Assembly (NCBI RefSeq): GCF_029633865.1
Contig: NC_079222.1
Span: forward strand, 35,822,827-35,886,826
Direction: 5' to 3'
Source of the DNA: Lampris incognitus
Lineage: Eukaryota; Chordata; Actinopteri; Lampriformes; Lampridae
Length of the DNA stretch: 64,000 nt
Shown: piece by piece, positions 52,923 to 64,000 of the stretch
Position numbering within the stretch: position 1 is the stretch's first letter
Layout of the letters: each line of letters starts with the position of its first letter
Translations under genes and position numbers: made by a program
Notes under the pieces: model-generated
The model's database searches: none
Told to the model about the DNA's origin: nothing
The model's input: the letters and a program-made list of their open reading frames with translations, nothing else

Positions 52923-55816
52923 ACTCTCCGTTTTTACAGGAAAGAAAAAGACAGTCCCAGACTCGTTCTTTTGATTACGTCTTATTTTGTCCAAATGGTT
53001 TTGCTGTACTAAACTAGGACACTTATTTTCTTTCCCTCGTGGTGTTTCTCTATGTGTTTTAAACATTACATGTGAAACACATTCATTGCATGGTATGCCA
53101 CAATACAATTATATTTTCTCCTACTTCTTAGTAGCCAATGTCTTTCCCTGTGTGAGTTTATCCAACTCTCCCAACCATATGCCCCCTCCCTCAGTTATCG
53201 GGGGCATCTTATCCACTAGGGCTTGTACGTCACCCAAATTCCATGGTTTATATCGGCTCCCCTGACCCCTATGCAACCGCACGAGTGGACACTGCAATCG
53301 GGACCTAGCCCGTGTCTGTGGAGGGCCCCCCCCCCCTCTCTCTCCCTGGGGATAACAACAACTCTGCTTCTCTCATTGCTTCAGCGGCGGAGGTTAGTAA
53401 AGCCCCCGCCACTGCACACTCCTCTCTCTCTCTCTACCTCCCTCTCCCTCGTCTTCCCAGCTTCCCTGGGCTACGCCCATTGCTCCCACATGGTAGGTAT
53501 CTGATATCTCATTATCATCTTCACACACCCCCGACAATGAGCCTGTGATGGCCACTGGCCTCTCCCCCTTTTTCCGCTGTTTCGGCTTCGGCCGCGCCCC
53601 TCTAGCTCCCTGTTGTCTGGCTAATCTCAGTTTAAACGGGACTTCTTCCTCCTCCTCCGGGGAGCTAGGCCCTTCATTCACAGTCTCTATTCTCCCCCGT
53701 GATCGGGTTGCTATCTTGGGGGCGCTGGGCACCGGAGCTGTTTCAATTTGAAATTTACCATCCGTAATGTTCAATACCGGATATAATCCGCCCTCACACT
53801 GTCCTTGTGGCTGTGGGCTACATCTTCCCACCTCGTATGGAGGAGGATCCTTTTTTTCTATCTGGGGTCCCCCTGTCTTTTTCTCTTTTTCCTCTTTCAT
53901 GCAATGAGCAAGCCCTTGCCACATGATAGCATAATTATACCATCTTAGTCGATCTTCCTCAGCTTGCCTTATAGTCTTCTTCCATTTCCTCTGTGACATC
54001 AGCCCACATGTCTGTCTCTTTTTCTCTGCCTCTACTCGCTTTTCCTTACACATTTTTTCCTGCTTCCACAAATACCTCCCCAACGGAACGGCGTCCTCCG
54101 CTTTTCTCTCTCCCCTTATAATAGCTTCTTCTAACCTCCTTTGTTCTTCCTCCCTTCGTCTCGCCTTTGCCCCCTCATTTTTTTTGGTTCGTCATCATTT
54201 GTATCAGTATGTCGCTCTGCTTCTGCAGGGACTTCCACTGCGGTCCGCCACCGCTTTTTTCTCCTTCTTCTTTTTCCATTCTACCTTTTACGTCTCCTGT
54301 CTATCTGTTAGGGACTCCAACCCTTACTCTGTTTAACCTATTGTTCAGGGACTCCAACCCTTTACTCTGTTTAACCTATTGTTCAGGGACTCCAACCCTT
54401 TACTCTATTTAACCTATTGTTCAGGGACTCCAACCCTTACTCTATTTAACCAATTGTTCAGGGACTCCAACCATTACTCTGTTTAACCTATTGTTCAGCG
54501 ACTCCAACCCTTACTCTGTTTAACCTATTGTTCAGGGACTCCAACCTTTACTCTGTTTAACCAATTGTTCAGGGACTCCAACCCTTACTCTATTTAACCT
54601 ATTGTTCAGGGACTCCAACCCTTACTCTGTTTAACCAATTGTTCAGGGACTCCAACCCTTACTCTGTTTAACCAATTGTTCAGGGACTCCAACCCTTACT
54701 CTATTTAACCTATTGTTCAGGGACTCCAACCCTTACTCTGTTTAACCAATTGTTCAGGGACTCCAACCCTTACTCTGTTTAACCTATTGTTCAGGGACTC
54801 TAACCCTTACTCTGTTTAACCAATTGTTCAGGGACTCCAACCCTTACTCTATTTAACCTATTGTTCAGGGACTCCAACCCTTACTCTGTTTAACCAATTG
54901 TTCAGGGACTCCAACCCTTACTGAGCTCTAAGCTTCCCTCCTTTGGGGGTCCTCAATTCCCCGGGAGAGTTTTCCCAGCCTTAACCTCACCCCCTCGTCA
55001 GAGAGTGAGTGGGTGCGCCACTACCTAGGATCTTAGACAGAGGACTCCAACCTCTTCTACCGATTATCTCCTTTTTACTCTTACCGTAGGGGACTCCAAC
55101 CCCTCCTCTTTTGTTAAACTGCCCGCCTTCTCCTTCCCGAGCTTAGTACAATTTAGTAATTCAGTCCAATATGCAGATTTCGTTAAAACAGGTTCTGCTT
55201 ACCTTATTCGTGTTGTGGGTCGACCCCAAGCTCGGGAGGTGTCGGCGGGCAGCCACACTGTCCAATTAGGCCTGCTTCTTCACATCCCGGACGAAGCCCC
55301 CAATTTGTTGGGAATCACCTTCGTGTTCCTCGTCCCCGGGTCCGTTGATGTGAAGAAAACAGCCACCACGTCTTAGGAGATTAAAATAATTTTATTGAGT
55401 ACAGACCTGGAGACACACTGCCAATCCGTCGTGTATGTCTGACTTTCTTTGTGTGTGAGCTTCTTTATATGCTAAACCTCCCTTGTTCATTCATCACACA
55501 TGACCTTGATTTTCCTGTCCACTATGTTTGGTCAATGCTCCCTTTCATGGTTGAGCTTTAGGGAGTGCTCATCCTGTCTGGACCTGTAACTCTTATCGGG
55601 GGCCCTCCTTGCACCAGACACGGTATCTCTCCCAAGGCCCCAGGGGAGGGCAACCCACATTCAGTGCGAGGCATGCAATATATTTCATCTACATGAATGT
55701 GTCTTTCTTCACCCTCTGTTCTGGTTGCATACATTGGTTACAGAGTAATACAAATACAAATAAAATATAATTATAAATTATAAATATAAATTAAATATAT
55801 TTAATATCACTTAACA
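52923..55816 (-). mobile_element. Retrovirus-like element A (fossil): 5' LTR, primer site, leader minisatellite, gag-like region
   Basis: Minus orientation. The LTR 55,816-55,306 has TG...CA ends. Immediately downstream is a primer-binding-like TTGGGGGCTTCGTCCGGGAT, matching the tRNA-Pro type used by gammaretrovirus-like elements. The leader contains a 37-bp minisatellite. A gag-like region at about 54,150-52,930 includes a PPPY late-domain-like motif and a capsid-like VDKMPPITEGGGIWLGELDK. No pol, env or 3' LTR is found attached. It is broken, with several interruptions, and is probably cut by element B. The related solo LTR at 44,775 differs from this LTR by several percent by eye. Confidence 0.65.
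54295..54925. repeat. 37-bp minisatellite, about 17 copies
   Basis: Unit CAGGGACTCCAACCCTTACT + CTGTTTAACCTATTGTT, with AACCAATTG/AACCTATTG and CTG/CTA variants arranged in a higher-order alternating pattern. It lies in the leader of fossil element A. Confidence 0.95.
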
Positions 55817-56027
55817 CTGGCCGACCAAGCCTAAATAAAAGCACGTGCGGACTTGGGCTGGGTACCGGTACTCACGGAACCCGGGCCAGGGTGATGAGCA
55901 GCCAAAGCAGGCTGGGAGAAGAGAAGAGAGCTGAAGAGAGGCAGAGATGAGGGGGGGAATGGCGACAGGCGCTCCACCGTGAGCGCAGGTCGGAGAAGTA
56001 GAGGCGACGAATGGCGCGAAGAATCCT

Positions 56028-56070
<43 letters not shown>

Positions 56071-56902
56071 CAACACGAACAGTCACAGGCCCCAAGAAGA
56101 GAAACGGTCTCCGTTGTTGTCCCCCCGAAGAGCCTTCCTTCCTTCACTGGTCCACACACCACGACTGTCGATCCTGAATCAACAGCATAGACTAAATGAC
56201 CAAGTCCAAATACCAGCTCGTTTTAACCTGGCAGCAACTTGTCACTTAGCTAGCGTTAGCAACACTCGTTAGCTAACATGAATATGAATGAAGCGCTAGC
56301 TAGCCTAGCGCGATTAGCTTATAACACTCTTCTAACCCCACAACGAGTAGTCACAGTTTTACACAATAGTTCCAGAAACATGTATTTACCTCTGGGATAT
56401 CCTATAAGTACACACGAGTCCACAGGAGTCACAACCCGCTGATCCAACGTTGTGTACAAACGGCTAACGTTACAACACAGAGAAGCTTCGGTTCCTTCGT
56501 CTTCGTCTTCCAGCTTTCTGACCGCTTTGCCTCAAATCACCGACGTCAAATTTCTATGTCCCGCCCCTTATCTCAGCATACATACGGGTTGGCTAGTTAC
56601 AGTAAACAGTGACCAATGAAAACAAAGAAAAGGGATGAATGACATATTCATCCAGATAGAGGAAAAGATTAGCAATGGGCAGCAACCATACTGTAAACAC
56701 TTGAAATAAACAAGGCCCATGAGCGAACTGGCATTAGGGCTTACTGTATAACTGATACACTCAACTTGTAACCATTGTAAATAGCAGTGTATATAACCAT
56801 GAAGAGAATATAGCTTATTTATCAGATGAACTGTAACTTATTTATTTATCTTATTTATTGTAGCTTCATACAGTAGCTCAAATAAGCACTGGGCTACATC
56901 TA
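55817..56902. other. CpG-rich flank with (CA)n tract, no gene assigned
   Basis: Flank of element A containing a (CA)n tract (56,031-56,066) and GCTAGCTAGCCTAGCGCG-type words near 56,290. A GGTTCCTTCGTCTTCGTCTT stretch followed by CACCGACGTCAAAT (CRE-like) lies at about 56,490-56,550. It could be a 5' region of a minus-strand transcript that included D-type coding segments, but no exon was pinned down. Confidence 0.35.
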
Positions 56903-56963
56903 TCTATCTAATCTATTATTACTAGAGTAATATATACAGGAACACAATATAATGTGCACATAA

Positions 56964-57830
56964 TCAGGGTGGAGCATCTTTCTTTTTGCCATACCTCTGG
57001 GCTTCAAGTGCAGCCCTCCACTCAGCCAGAGTCATGGTGGCTGTGGCCTGGCAGTACCAATTACCAAAGTCCTGCCTGTGGGTGGCAGGGTGCCGCTCCC
57101 TCTGCCACTGCTTGCAGGGGATGGTGTCACTGTTCCTTGTGTAGTTCCTCATCTTTCTTTCTTTCTTTCTTTTTGTTGCCACTCTGCTCCTCCTCTTGTC
57201 TTTTCTTCTTGTGATAGTGCTGGGTGGTATAAGGCACATCTGCAGGTGGTCCTGCAGGTCTGGAAAGAACCACAGGAGCCAGAGGTTGGGAGGCAGGCAG
57301 GAGAGGTTGGGAGGCAGGCAGGAGAGGTTGGGAGGCAGGTAGGAGAGTTTGGGAGGCAGGCAGGAGAGGTTGGGAGGCAGGCAGGAGAGGTTGGGAGGCA
57401 GGCAGGAGAGGTTGGGAGGCAGGCAGGAGAGTTTGAGAGGCAGGCAGGAGAGTTTAGGAGGCAGGCAGGAGAGGTTGGGAGGCAGGCAGGAGAGGTTGGG
57501 AGGCAGGCAGGAGGGGTTGGGACAGACAGGGGAGGTTGGGAGGCAGGCTAGCAAGGTTGGGGTGCAGGCTGGAGAGGTCGGGGTTCAGGCTGGAGAGGTT
57601 GAGGGGCTGGTTTTGGTTGCCTGGAGAGGTGGCGCGAGAGCTATAAGGACAGGCAAGCTAAGACCAGCAGATGGAGCCACTGGCAGGCTATGTCTCTGCT
57701 TCAGTTGGGATGTCCCTGCAGTGTTAGGGGGCAGAACAAAGACATGGGGATTTGCCAAACTGCCGCTAGGCACACAGGGTTGGCCTTTCCTCTTAACTGC
57801 AGTAGGCAGGCTCTCTGGGCCTCATGTTGG
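56964..57830 (-). pseudogene. Low-complexity protein with Cys-rich C-terminus, D copy 2 (uninterrupted by LTR)
   Basis: The 196-residue frame 57,554-56,964 runs through seven-residue CLPPNLS repeats encoded by the 21-bp minisatellite, a basic stretch (RRSRVATKRKKERKMRNYTR), and the C-terminal HRQDFGNWYCQATATMTLAE / EWRAALEAQRYGKKKDAPP before TGA at 56,964. The Pro-rich upstream part (VFVLPPNTAGTSQLKQRHSL) is in line at 57,585-57,773. No start with good support is visible. It may be a living gene's last exon or a relic; the degenerate CKQW in place of C-x2-C argues for decay. Confidence 0.45.
57279..57600. repeat. 21-bp minisatellite, D copy 2
   Basis: More homogeneous than copy 1: about 13-15 units of GGGAGGCAGGCAGGAGAGGTT. 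The two copies differ in unit number and order, indicating independent slippage since duplication. Confidence 0.9.
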
Positions 57831-58190
57831 TGGTGTTTGGAGTAGAGATGCCTTGCTCCAGTACACTCTTCTTCTGCGTTCTTTCAAGTCTGCAGTAGCT
57901 AAAACTATTCCAAGCAGTATGTTTGTATACCATAGTGTAATATAACAGTACAATATATCTACAGACAGTAGCACAGACACTAGGTCATTATATATTATAA
58001 GCAAAGGAAAAGAAACTAATAACTCTAAATAAACTACTCTATCAAGTGAGGTGACTGCAGACACTTGCTAAAAATCCTTATTACCATCCTCATCATCACA
58101 AGTATGTGGTGGGACTCAGGGATCAGGAGGATATTTAACTTGTACAGCATTAAGTACGGTTTTAATATAATATTTGTGGATCACCCAAAT

Positions 58191-59994
58191 GATATTTAAC
58201 CAATAAACTAAATTCAACAAGTAACAAATGAAAGACTTAACTATGTTTTACATTGCACATGAAAACAGTCTTTGTTGGTGAACGGTCATAATTTGGTGTC
58301 ATACTGTCAGTTTTTAATAAATGTGACAGTAAAACTTAATGACCTAATGAAAGCTGAGGGGGTCTCCCAACTGGGCTGCATCTGAAGCAGTATTTACACA
58401 TATACTTATGCAAATGAACACTCTGTGAGGACAGCAAACCACATCTCTTTTTTTACACAACAAACACCTACAGTGTGAAGAATGGCAGAGCACTGATGCG
58501 ATCAGGTAGGAGGATTTCACATTTTTACACATTGTCACACTGAGGTTACCAAAGAGCTTGTGGCTTTTGAATGAGCAGTACTAATGCATGTTGTCTTCAT
58601 AACAACGTACCACGCACAAGCCAGTGTAGCTTGACAAAAGACAGAAAACCAGGAGAGATGCACAATTGGTTGTACCACAACAAATGTGTAGAAAACAAAT
58701 CAGGGATTATTTAATCGGCACATCCGATGAATGAGACTGATTGGTCCAAACTCTCAATTGATCAGGTGGAACAAGAAAGGAACACAGGTTAAGCTTTTCT
58801 CCTCTTTGTGAATACGGCCAGTGACAAATGTGGATTACACGCCACAGACCAGATGTGGAGAGGCTGACCAACCACTGACATGTTGGGAATGTGGACAGAA
58901 GCCTCGTCAGGAGCATGAAGCTATCAACGCAGAGATGTGATGACTGCATGGTGTCTCATATGAAGGAGGAAGGAGGAGGAAGGAGGAGTTCTCACCGTGT
59001 GATACGTCACTTCATCATCATCATCACACAGACCCTGCAGGACACAGCAGCACACCACACAAGGCGACACAACACCACACGTCACGACACACAATGACAC
59101 AGAAAAGACACAATACAACAAAACACCACATGAGAGGACACAACACCAAATGACACATCGCTCAAACACGACAGCCCATGAAATGACACAAGCACACACA
59201 ACACAACACAAAATGTCCCTCGGTTGAATGTCTTTATCATCATTTACAAATGAATGACCTTCATGGGTTTTACCTGACAACGGTGAACAGCTGAACACCA
59301 GGGACAAATGCTCAGATAGTATAAAAGTTGTGGCCTTCATGTCTGGAGGTGATAGTGTGTCCCACTAACCTGGGACTAAATACTGTCTGGCACTCTTCCC
59401 TGTGTCTCCTCTATAGAGGATCCATATCAGACGGCTTACCTGTCCTTCAGCCCTGCTCTGCTTCTTCTTCTCAGATGACGGAGGTGGTGGGGAGACCATC
59501 ACTGGGATCAGCCTGCACAGTTTAGGACACATGTTCGGCTCAGTGTTGGTCAGCGGCACACAGCTTTGTACTGAATCATTGTCCTTATTCTATTCTACAT
59601 CTCTCCATTTTACTCGATCCTATCCAGAATGAAATGTGGAAGACAAAACGGGTTGCCTTGACAGGTGTCCAGTATGCCGTGGTGTCAGTAGAGGGACTTG
59701 TTGCAGCACTGACAGCAGCTTAAGTAGAAGCGACTGACGTGGTAATACAAGTGCAGGTAGCTGAAGTAGGAAGGATAATAGAAGTAGTAGTAATGGTAAT
59801 AATATAGGTGGTAGTAACAGAAACATAATTAAGAGGAGTAGCATCTGCTTCTCATAGTAGTTCTATTCTATTCCTTGGTTTTTATTTAGTCAAATAGTTT
59901 CCCCCTGCAGCAGAATAAAACACAACCACACCTCACATGACGTCACACATTTAGACGTTCTATCCTATTCTATTCTGTAGGAAGTTATAAGTTT
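58191..59994. other. No gene recognised; degenerate ACAC-rich simple repeats
   Basis: Contains an imperfect ACACAACAC/ACACGAC stretch at about 59,040-59,210 and an AGTAGTAGTAATGGTAATAA stretch near 59,785. No splice-bounded or conserved frame was seen. Confidence 0.5.
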
Positions 59995-61232
59995 AGGTTT
60001 CCGGGGGCTTTGTGTGTGTGATTGTGGTCAGCCAGCGTTTGCTGGTCGGTATTTTAAATGCCAGTATGGAGTTCACCAAACTCACCAGGAAACATGGCTT
60101 TAAAATGTCGCCTGGTTTTCCTTGTCCGGTGGAGGATTGTGTTTTGGCAGTCGGGGAGGTTGTGGGTCACAGCAGCATTAAATCTGCTGCTAGAATGAAC
60201 GGCGCTGTGGGGATTTGTGTCGATACTGTAGACAAAGCAGTGGTGTGTTATGTGATTTTTTGTAAACTGTGGGACTTGGAAGTGTTTTGGCTGTGGAGGA
60301 GAGGGTCCTTTGGTTTGGACATGTCCTGAGAAACACTCGTCTGATGACAAAACACAGAGTGAAGCAGTGAGAGGAAACAAACAGAGTAAAACCAGGCAGA
60401 GCAGCGAAGAGACACCAGAAAAGGAACAGAGTCCAGACTACGCTGACAGAACTGAACCACCCAAACAGAGAGAAAAGTCTGGGAAGAAAAATGTAAATGA
60501 TGAAAAAGAGGCACAAGGAGAACAGGCGGTGGCATCAAACACTACAGGCAGAGCTGCAGAAGGTGTGGTGCTGAGCAGCGATGAGGATTTGATGGAGGAG
60601 AGAAACATCTGTAAGGTTCCTTCTTCTGAAGAGAAAGCAGTCAGCGAAAACAAGTGGCTCTCAAGCCAAAAAAGGAGCAGTGGTCTGCATTGCACCCTAC
60701 CCCAGCGCTCATCCCCGTGGGTGGTGGATCCACAGGGTGTATTTATATTATTAATAAAAGCGGAAACAGTAAAATAGGAAATTATTCTAATCGAGAGGTT
60801 ACCTCATCGTTTGTGGGTTCGGTGAGGGCCAGGGTGTGGGCTGGTGTTAGATTTTCCAAACTGATGAGTGACATGTGTGATTTGGAGCAGCAATGGTGTT
60901 ACAACATCATCTGCTCCGTGATAGGTGGAGGTGTATAGCTGTACAGATGTATAGCTCTGTGATTGGTTAACCAGTCTGGTGCTGTATAATGGGTAGCTGT
61001 TTTCCTTTTGGTTTTGGATCATGGCTTTCTAGTTATTTTTCATGATTATTTTTTATCTATTTATTTATTTATTAATGTTTAATTGTGATATTTTACTATT
61101 ACTCCTTTTATTCGAGTATTATTCGTTTTCTATGATTTACTTGTCTGTGCATTCATTTTTTCCCCAGTAGATTTTGCTGGTGACACTGGGATGGTGAGCA
61201 TATGTTAAATAAAGGTTCTTTAAAACTCAAAC
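59995..61232 (+). mobile_element. Tx1/L1-like LINE fragment (ORF1 part, internally deleted, 3' tail)
   Basis: The frame 60,012-60,329 contains MEFTKLTRKHGFKMSPGFPC and SIKSAARMNGAVGICVDTVD, typical of Tx1-clade ORF1. A zinc-knuckle-like segment at 60,285-60,330 continues in the next frame as TCPEKHSSDDKTQSEAVRGN (60,310-60,777, Lys/Glu/Ser-rich). ORF2 is absent. After about 60,940 a 3' tail ends with AATAAAGG near 61,208, then (CA)n. It is a dead copy with a frame shift and a large internal deletion. Confidence 0.6.
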
Positions 61233-61240
61233 TCTCTCTG

Positions 61241-61241
61241 T

Positions 61242-61298
<57 letters not shown>
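61241..61298. repeat. (CA)n microsatellite
   Basis: Uninterrupted ACAC tract directly after the LINE tail. A (GT)n tract follows at about 61,579-61,646. Confidence 0.95.
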
Positions 61299-61301
<3 letters not shown>

Positions 61302-61880
61302 TATAGTAAAGTTATAAAACAGCATATGCTCTCTGAGCTCTTCTGAAGCATCTTGCAGTATTATAGGAACAAACATCATCACATCAGTTGGTCTGAACAG
61401 GAAATGTCATGCTAACCTTTCAACCCAGCGAGCTACAAAACAAACTAAAACAAATAAAACCCACAATACACCATTTTACAAAAGCATTTCACAGCCTTGG
61501 TTATGTTGAATTGGTAATTGTAAAACTCACATTATCTCCATCACGTGCTGTTTGATTCCCTGGGGAAAATAAAACAAGTGTGTGTGTGTGTGTGTGTATG
61601 TGTGTGAGTGTGTGTGTGTGTGTGAGTGTGTGTGTGTGTGTGTGTGGATATCAGTGTTAACGTGTGGTGCAGAGGTTACCCAGACAACAGCAGAGGTGGC
61701 ACGTCAGAGATGTGTGATGGCTGGCAGGACAAACTCCTCACCAAACGTCTTGTACAGCGCAGAGAACACGCAGGCTTGTCTTCTGCTTTCTGGCCTCCTA
61801 CCGTAGCAAAGCGGGGCAGCGTTTCCCCTCACGAGTCACACCCGGAGTGGGGGGAGGGGTGTCCGTCACGTGTCTAACTA

Positions 61881-62402
61881 CCAGCCCCTTACACCCTTCC
61901 ATACTGACGACGTGCAGGCTTGCTCTTCCAAAACAAAACTCTCCAAAAGTTAACGGATCCGTTTTAGCGACCTAGACGACATCTATGCACCAGACTAACA
62001 CTTGGATGCTCATACAGCGTCTTCCTCCGTGTCCAGCCTATCCGTGCGTCGCCACGCAGCTCCAGCTAATAGCAAAAGTTAACAGTATTTCAATGCGATA
62101 CTCGCGCTTACGTCATCACGTTACTGGTGTCCAAAGCGTCACCGCCTATGAGCACTTGATAAGGTTTTAACATGAATCCGTTCTGCACAGCAGTAGAGCT
62201 CATCCGCCACGAGCGCTCCGTCCACGCTGCTCGTGCGCTCCCTCTCTCCTGCCTTTCGTTTCTTCGTGCGCGTTCATGTGTCTTAAAGGTGCAGTCAACA
62301 TTTGTACCCGCTACATTAGTATAGCAGATTTATTAAGATATTTGTTTTTTCTTTTCATTATGGAGAATATCATATGATACTGTTGTGGTTATGGGGATAC
62401 AT
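61881..62402. repeat. Left flank shared by block copies 2 and 3 (copy 3)
   Basis: Matches 33,784-34,332 closely, with a small deletion after ATACTCGCGCT. It precedes the third TRIM block. Confidence 0.8.
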
Positions 62403-64000
62403 AACCACTTTCAATAAATAAATAAAAAATATCATAGGAGTGAACAGGCGCCATTTCTAGACCCGGTATCCAGTTCTACTCTATTACATCCATGCAGGGG
62501 ACAGAGTTAAAAAGTCCATCACCAACACAAATGTTGTTTATACACACATACTTGACAAAACAACAACAACAACAACAAAACACGAATGGGACTTTTCTAA
62601 TTCAGCGTCTTTACTGATGTGAGCACATGAAATTAAAGTACATTTAATAAGGAAGTACAGTCCACAGTACTGGAAACATGGCAGACGTGCTGCTGTTACT
62701 GGGACATATTAACACATGAGTGAAGCCACTAATACAAACCTACACACATGTTCACCTGCACAACATGTACATGGATGCACACAGGTGAGACACAACCACT
62801 TCTGTCTCTCTCTCTGTCACACAGACACACGGAATAAAACATAGCTTTTATTTACAGGTTATCAGGAACAAAACACCACTTTATTTGACACCACACAGAA
62901 ACCATCAATAAACAGGAAGCTGACTCGTATAATCTTAAAGTCGCACATATCATCAACATTTCTCTACAACACACAACCATAAGGTGAGTCCAGTAAATCC
63001 TACATGTGAAGCTAAAGGGGATTCCAGAGAGGAAGAGAGAGAAGGGGTAAACTAATAGCAGGGTGAAGTCTTGCAACACCTCATCTGATCCATCGAGGTT
63101 TGTGCTGTTCTGATGTGGATGTTATCATTCAGCGTCTATCTATTAAACATCAGCCACACACAATCTTCCATCTGGATGTTTACACACCATGTTTTTACCG
63201 CCCTGTCTGTCTGAAACACATTCTGCTGATCTGAGCAACAACAAACAAGCTGTGAGTCGCTAAATAGCATCCATTTAACGTGTACTCCTTTCACACGTTG
63301 TGATTTTCACACTGTTATCTGACAAGAATGAAAAGAAAACCGCATCCTGACTACACAATGTGCTGCAGGATGAAGTTACAATACCCATCATCACTAGTTT
63401 GATTTCCTCCGCCTCGCTCTTCCATAACAACCAGCATCTTTACTAAGACTACAAAAAGCTTTAAAACTGCCTTTATTTATCAGTCTGTGTGTGTGGGGCT
63501 GAATTAACCTTCCTTCACTCTCACTTTGATCAAACCACATCCATCAGCTGCTGCTTTTTAGCGCCCGTTTGGTCCCCCTGGATAAGAACTGAGACTCTTT
63601 TGAAAACCACACAAAGAAATGAAAGTGGTGAAAGAAACCCGTTCACCAAACACGTCTTCCTCTGAGGACAGCTCTGCCCTTTCCACTCGTCAGCTATTTC
63701 CAATCATATATTTCAAACGCAGAACAAATCCTGACACGTAACCGGGATCTTCCCTACCAGACCTTCATCACTTCTGCAACCGCTCCTTCACCACACCACA
63801 GTCCAAGTCCAAGTCCAGGATAGAGAGGCTGAGTGAAAGTGGTGTTGACTTTGTGGAGGAGGGTGGTTGTGTCAGAGACGCTGTAGAAAGACAAAACACC
63901 TGCCTTGTGGTCCAGGAACACTCCTACTCTGGAGGAGGAAGGACCTGACACCTTTGTTTCTACACTATTGTGTATGAACCTGTAACGACCCCCAAAGCAG
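62403..64000. repeat. Segmental duplication, copy 3 of the TRIM block (cut by window end)
   Basis: Aligns with 6,833-8,420 and 34,333-35,930 throughout. It contains the TRIM 3'UTR and the start of the SPRY exon. Copy 3 is closer to copy 2 in the flank. Confidence 0.9.
63754..64000 (-). CDS. ftr: finTRIM-like gene, copy 3, SPRY exon 3' part only
   Basis: Stop TAG at 63,754. The frame is open to the window edge and encodes the end of [44 protein letters not shown] and [20 protein letters not shown]. The LG repeat comes from a small in-frame duplication (CCAAGT). It mixes residues of copies 1 and 2 (TKVSG as in copy 1, DHKAG and KVW as in copy 2), pointing to gene conversion or recurrent change. 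The remaining exons lie beyond the window. Confidence 0.85.
   Translation of the reverse strand, partial: CFGGRYRFIHNSVETKVSGPSSSRVGVFLDHKAGVLSFYSVSDTTTLLHKVNTTFTQPLYPGLGLGLWCGEGAVAEVMKVW

Larger units (their letters stand above)
56903..58190. repeat. Duplicated segment D, copy 2
   Basis: Aligns with 44,555-47,190 without the solo LTR and without 46,175-46,993. It ends within the env-like relic region (CACCCAAATGATATTTAACC). Confidence 0.85.

Noticed and set aside
53545-53751. Plus-strand frame over the gag-like fossil
   Set aside because: Antisense shadow of the fossil coding region.
54295-54925. 37-bp regular repeats considered as a CRISPR array
   Set aside because: Units are contiguous with no unique spacers, and the window is a vertebrate genome.
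60654-60938. 94-residue frame after the Tx1-like ORF1
   Set aside because: No recognisable domain, overlaps LINE 3' sequence, and no start context.

Overview
This is a repeat-rich window from a teleost fish genome. The evidence is intron-bearing genes with GT-AG splice sites, a finTRIM-type tripartite-motif (TRIM) gene family, fish-type L1/Tx1 LINEs, tRNA-derived SINEs, hAT and Tc1 DNA transposons, and very long (CA)n tracts. No bacterial, organellar, rRNA or CRISPR features are seen.

Layout. 1-6.8 kb holds a LINE scrap, a promoter-like patch, about 3.1 kb of (CA)n satellite and the 3' half of a ZMYM1/DUF4371-type hAT element. 6.8-15.1 kb is copy 1 of a large duplicated block with a complete six-exon finTRIM-like gene on the minus strand. 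15.1-24.3 kb carries, also on the minus strand, up to 19 tiny exons that read like the N-terminus of germline helicase Vasa/Ddx4 (start MQDWEEE, then RGG-rich peptides). An eight-exon block there is tandemly repeated, and no helicase domain follows. 25-27 kb has two orphan exon candidates. 27.2-30.8 kb holds a complete two-exon type II membrane C-type lectin (301 aa, EPN motif). 31.4-33.8 kb has an L1 5' scrap and the 5' half of the same hAT family. 34.3-44.5 kb is block copy 2, with a second complete TRIM gene and an apparently intact Tc1-like transposon (DD36E) inside an older L1. 44.6-58.2 kb contains two copies of a low-complexity/Cys-rich coding segment separated by fossil LTR elements, a solo LTR, a hAT MITE and an env-like relic. 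58-62 kb holds a Tx1-like LINE and simple repeats. 62.4-64 kb starts block copy 3, which is cut by the window edge.

How it fits together. The window is an expanding TRIM cluster growing by 8-10 kb block duplications. Nested insertions date the duplications: the L1 and SINE are shared by copies 1 and 2. Between the two complete TRIM paralogues, all 22 nucleotide differences in the SPRY exon change an amino acid, although the 3'UTRs differ by only about 1-2%. That fits diversifying selection on the ligand-binding domain of an antiviral-type TRIM. The ddx4-like exon block and its junction with the TRIM block are the most unusual structures here. I did not find a clear new enzymatic system.
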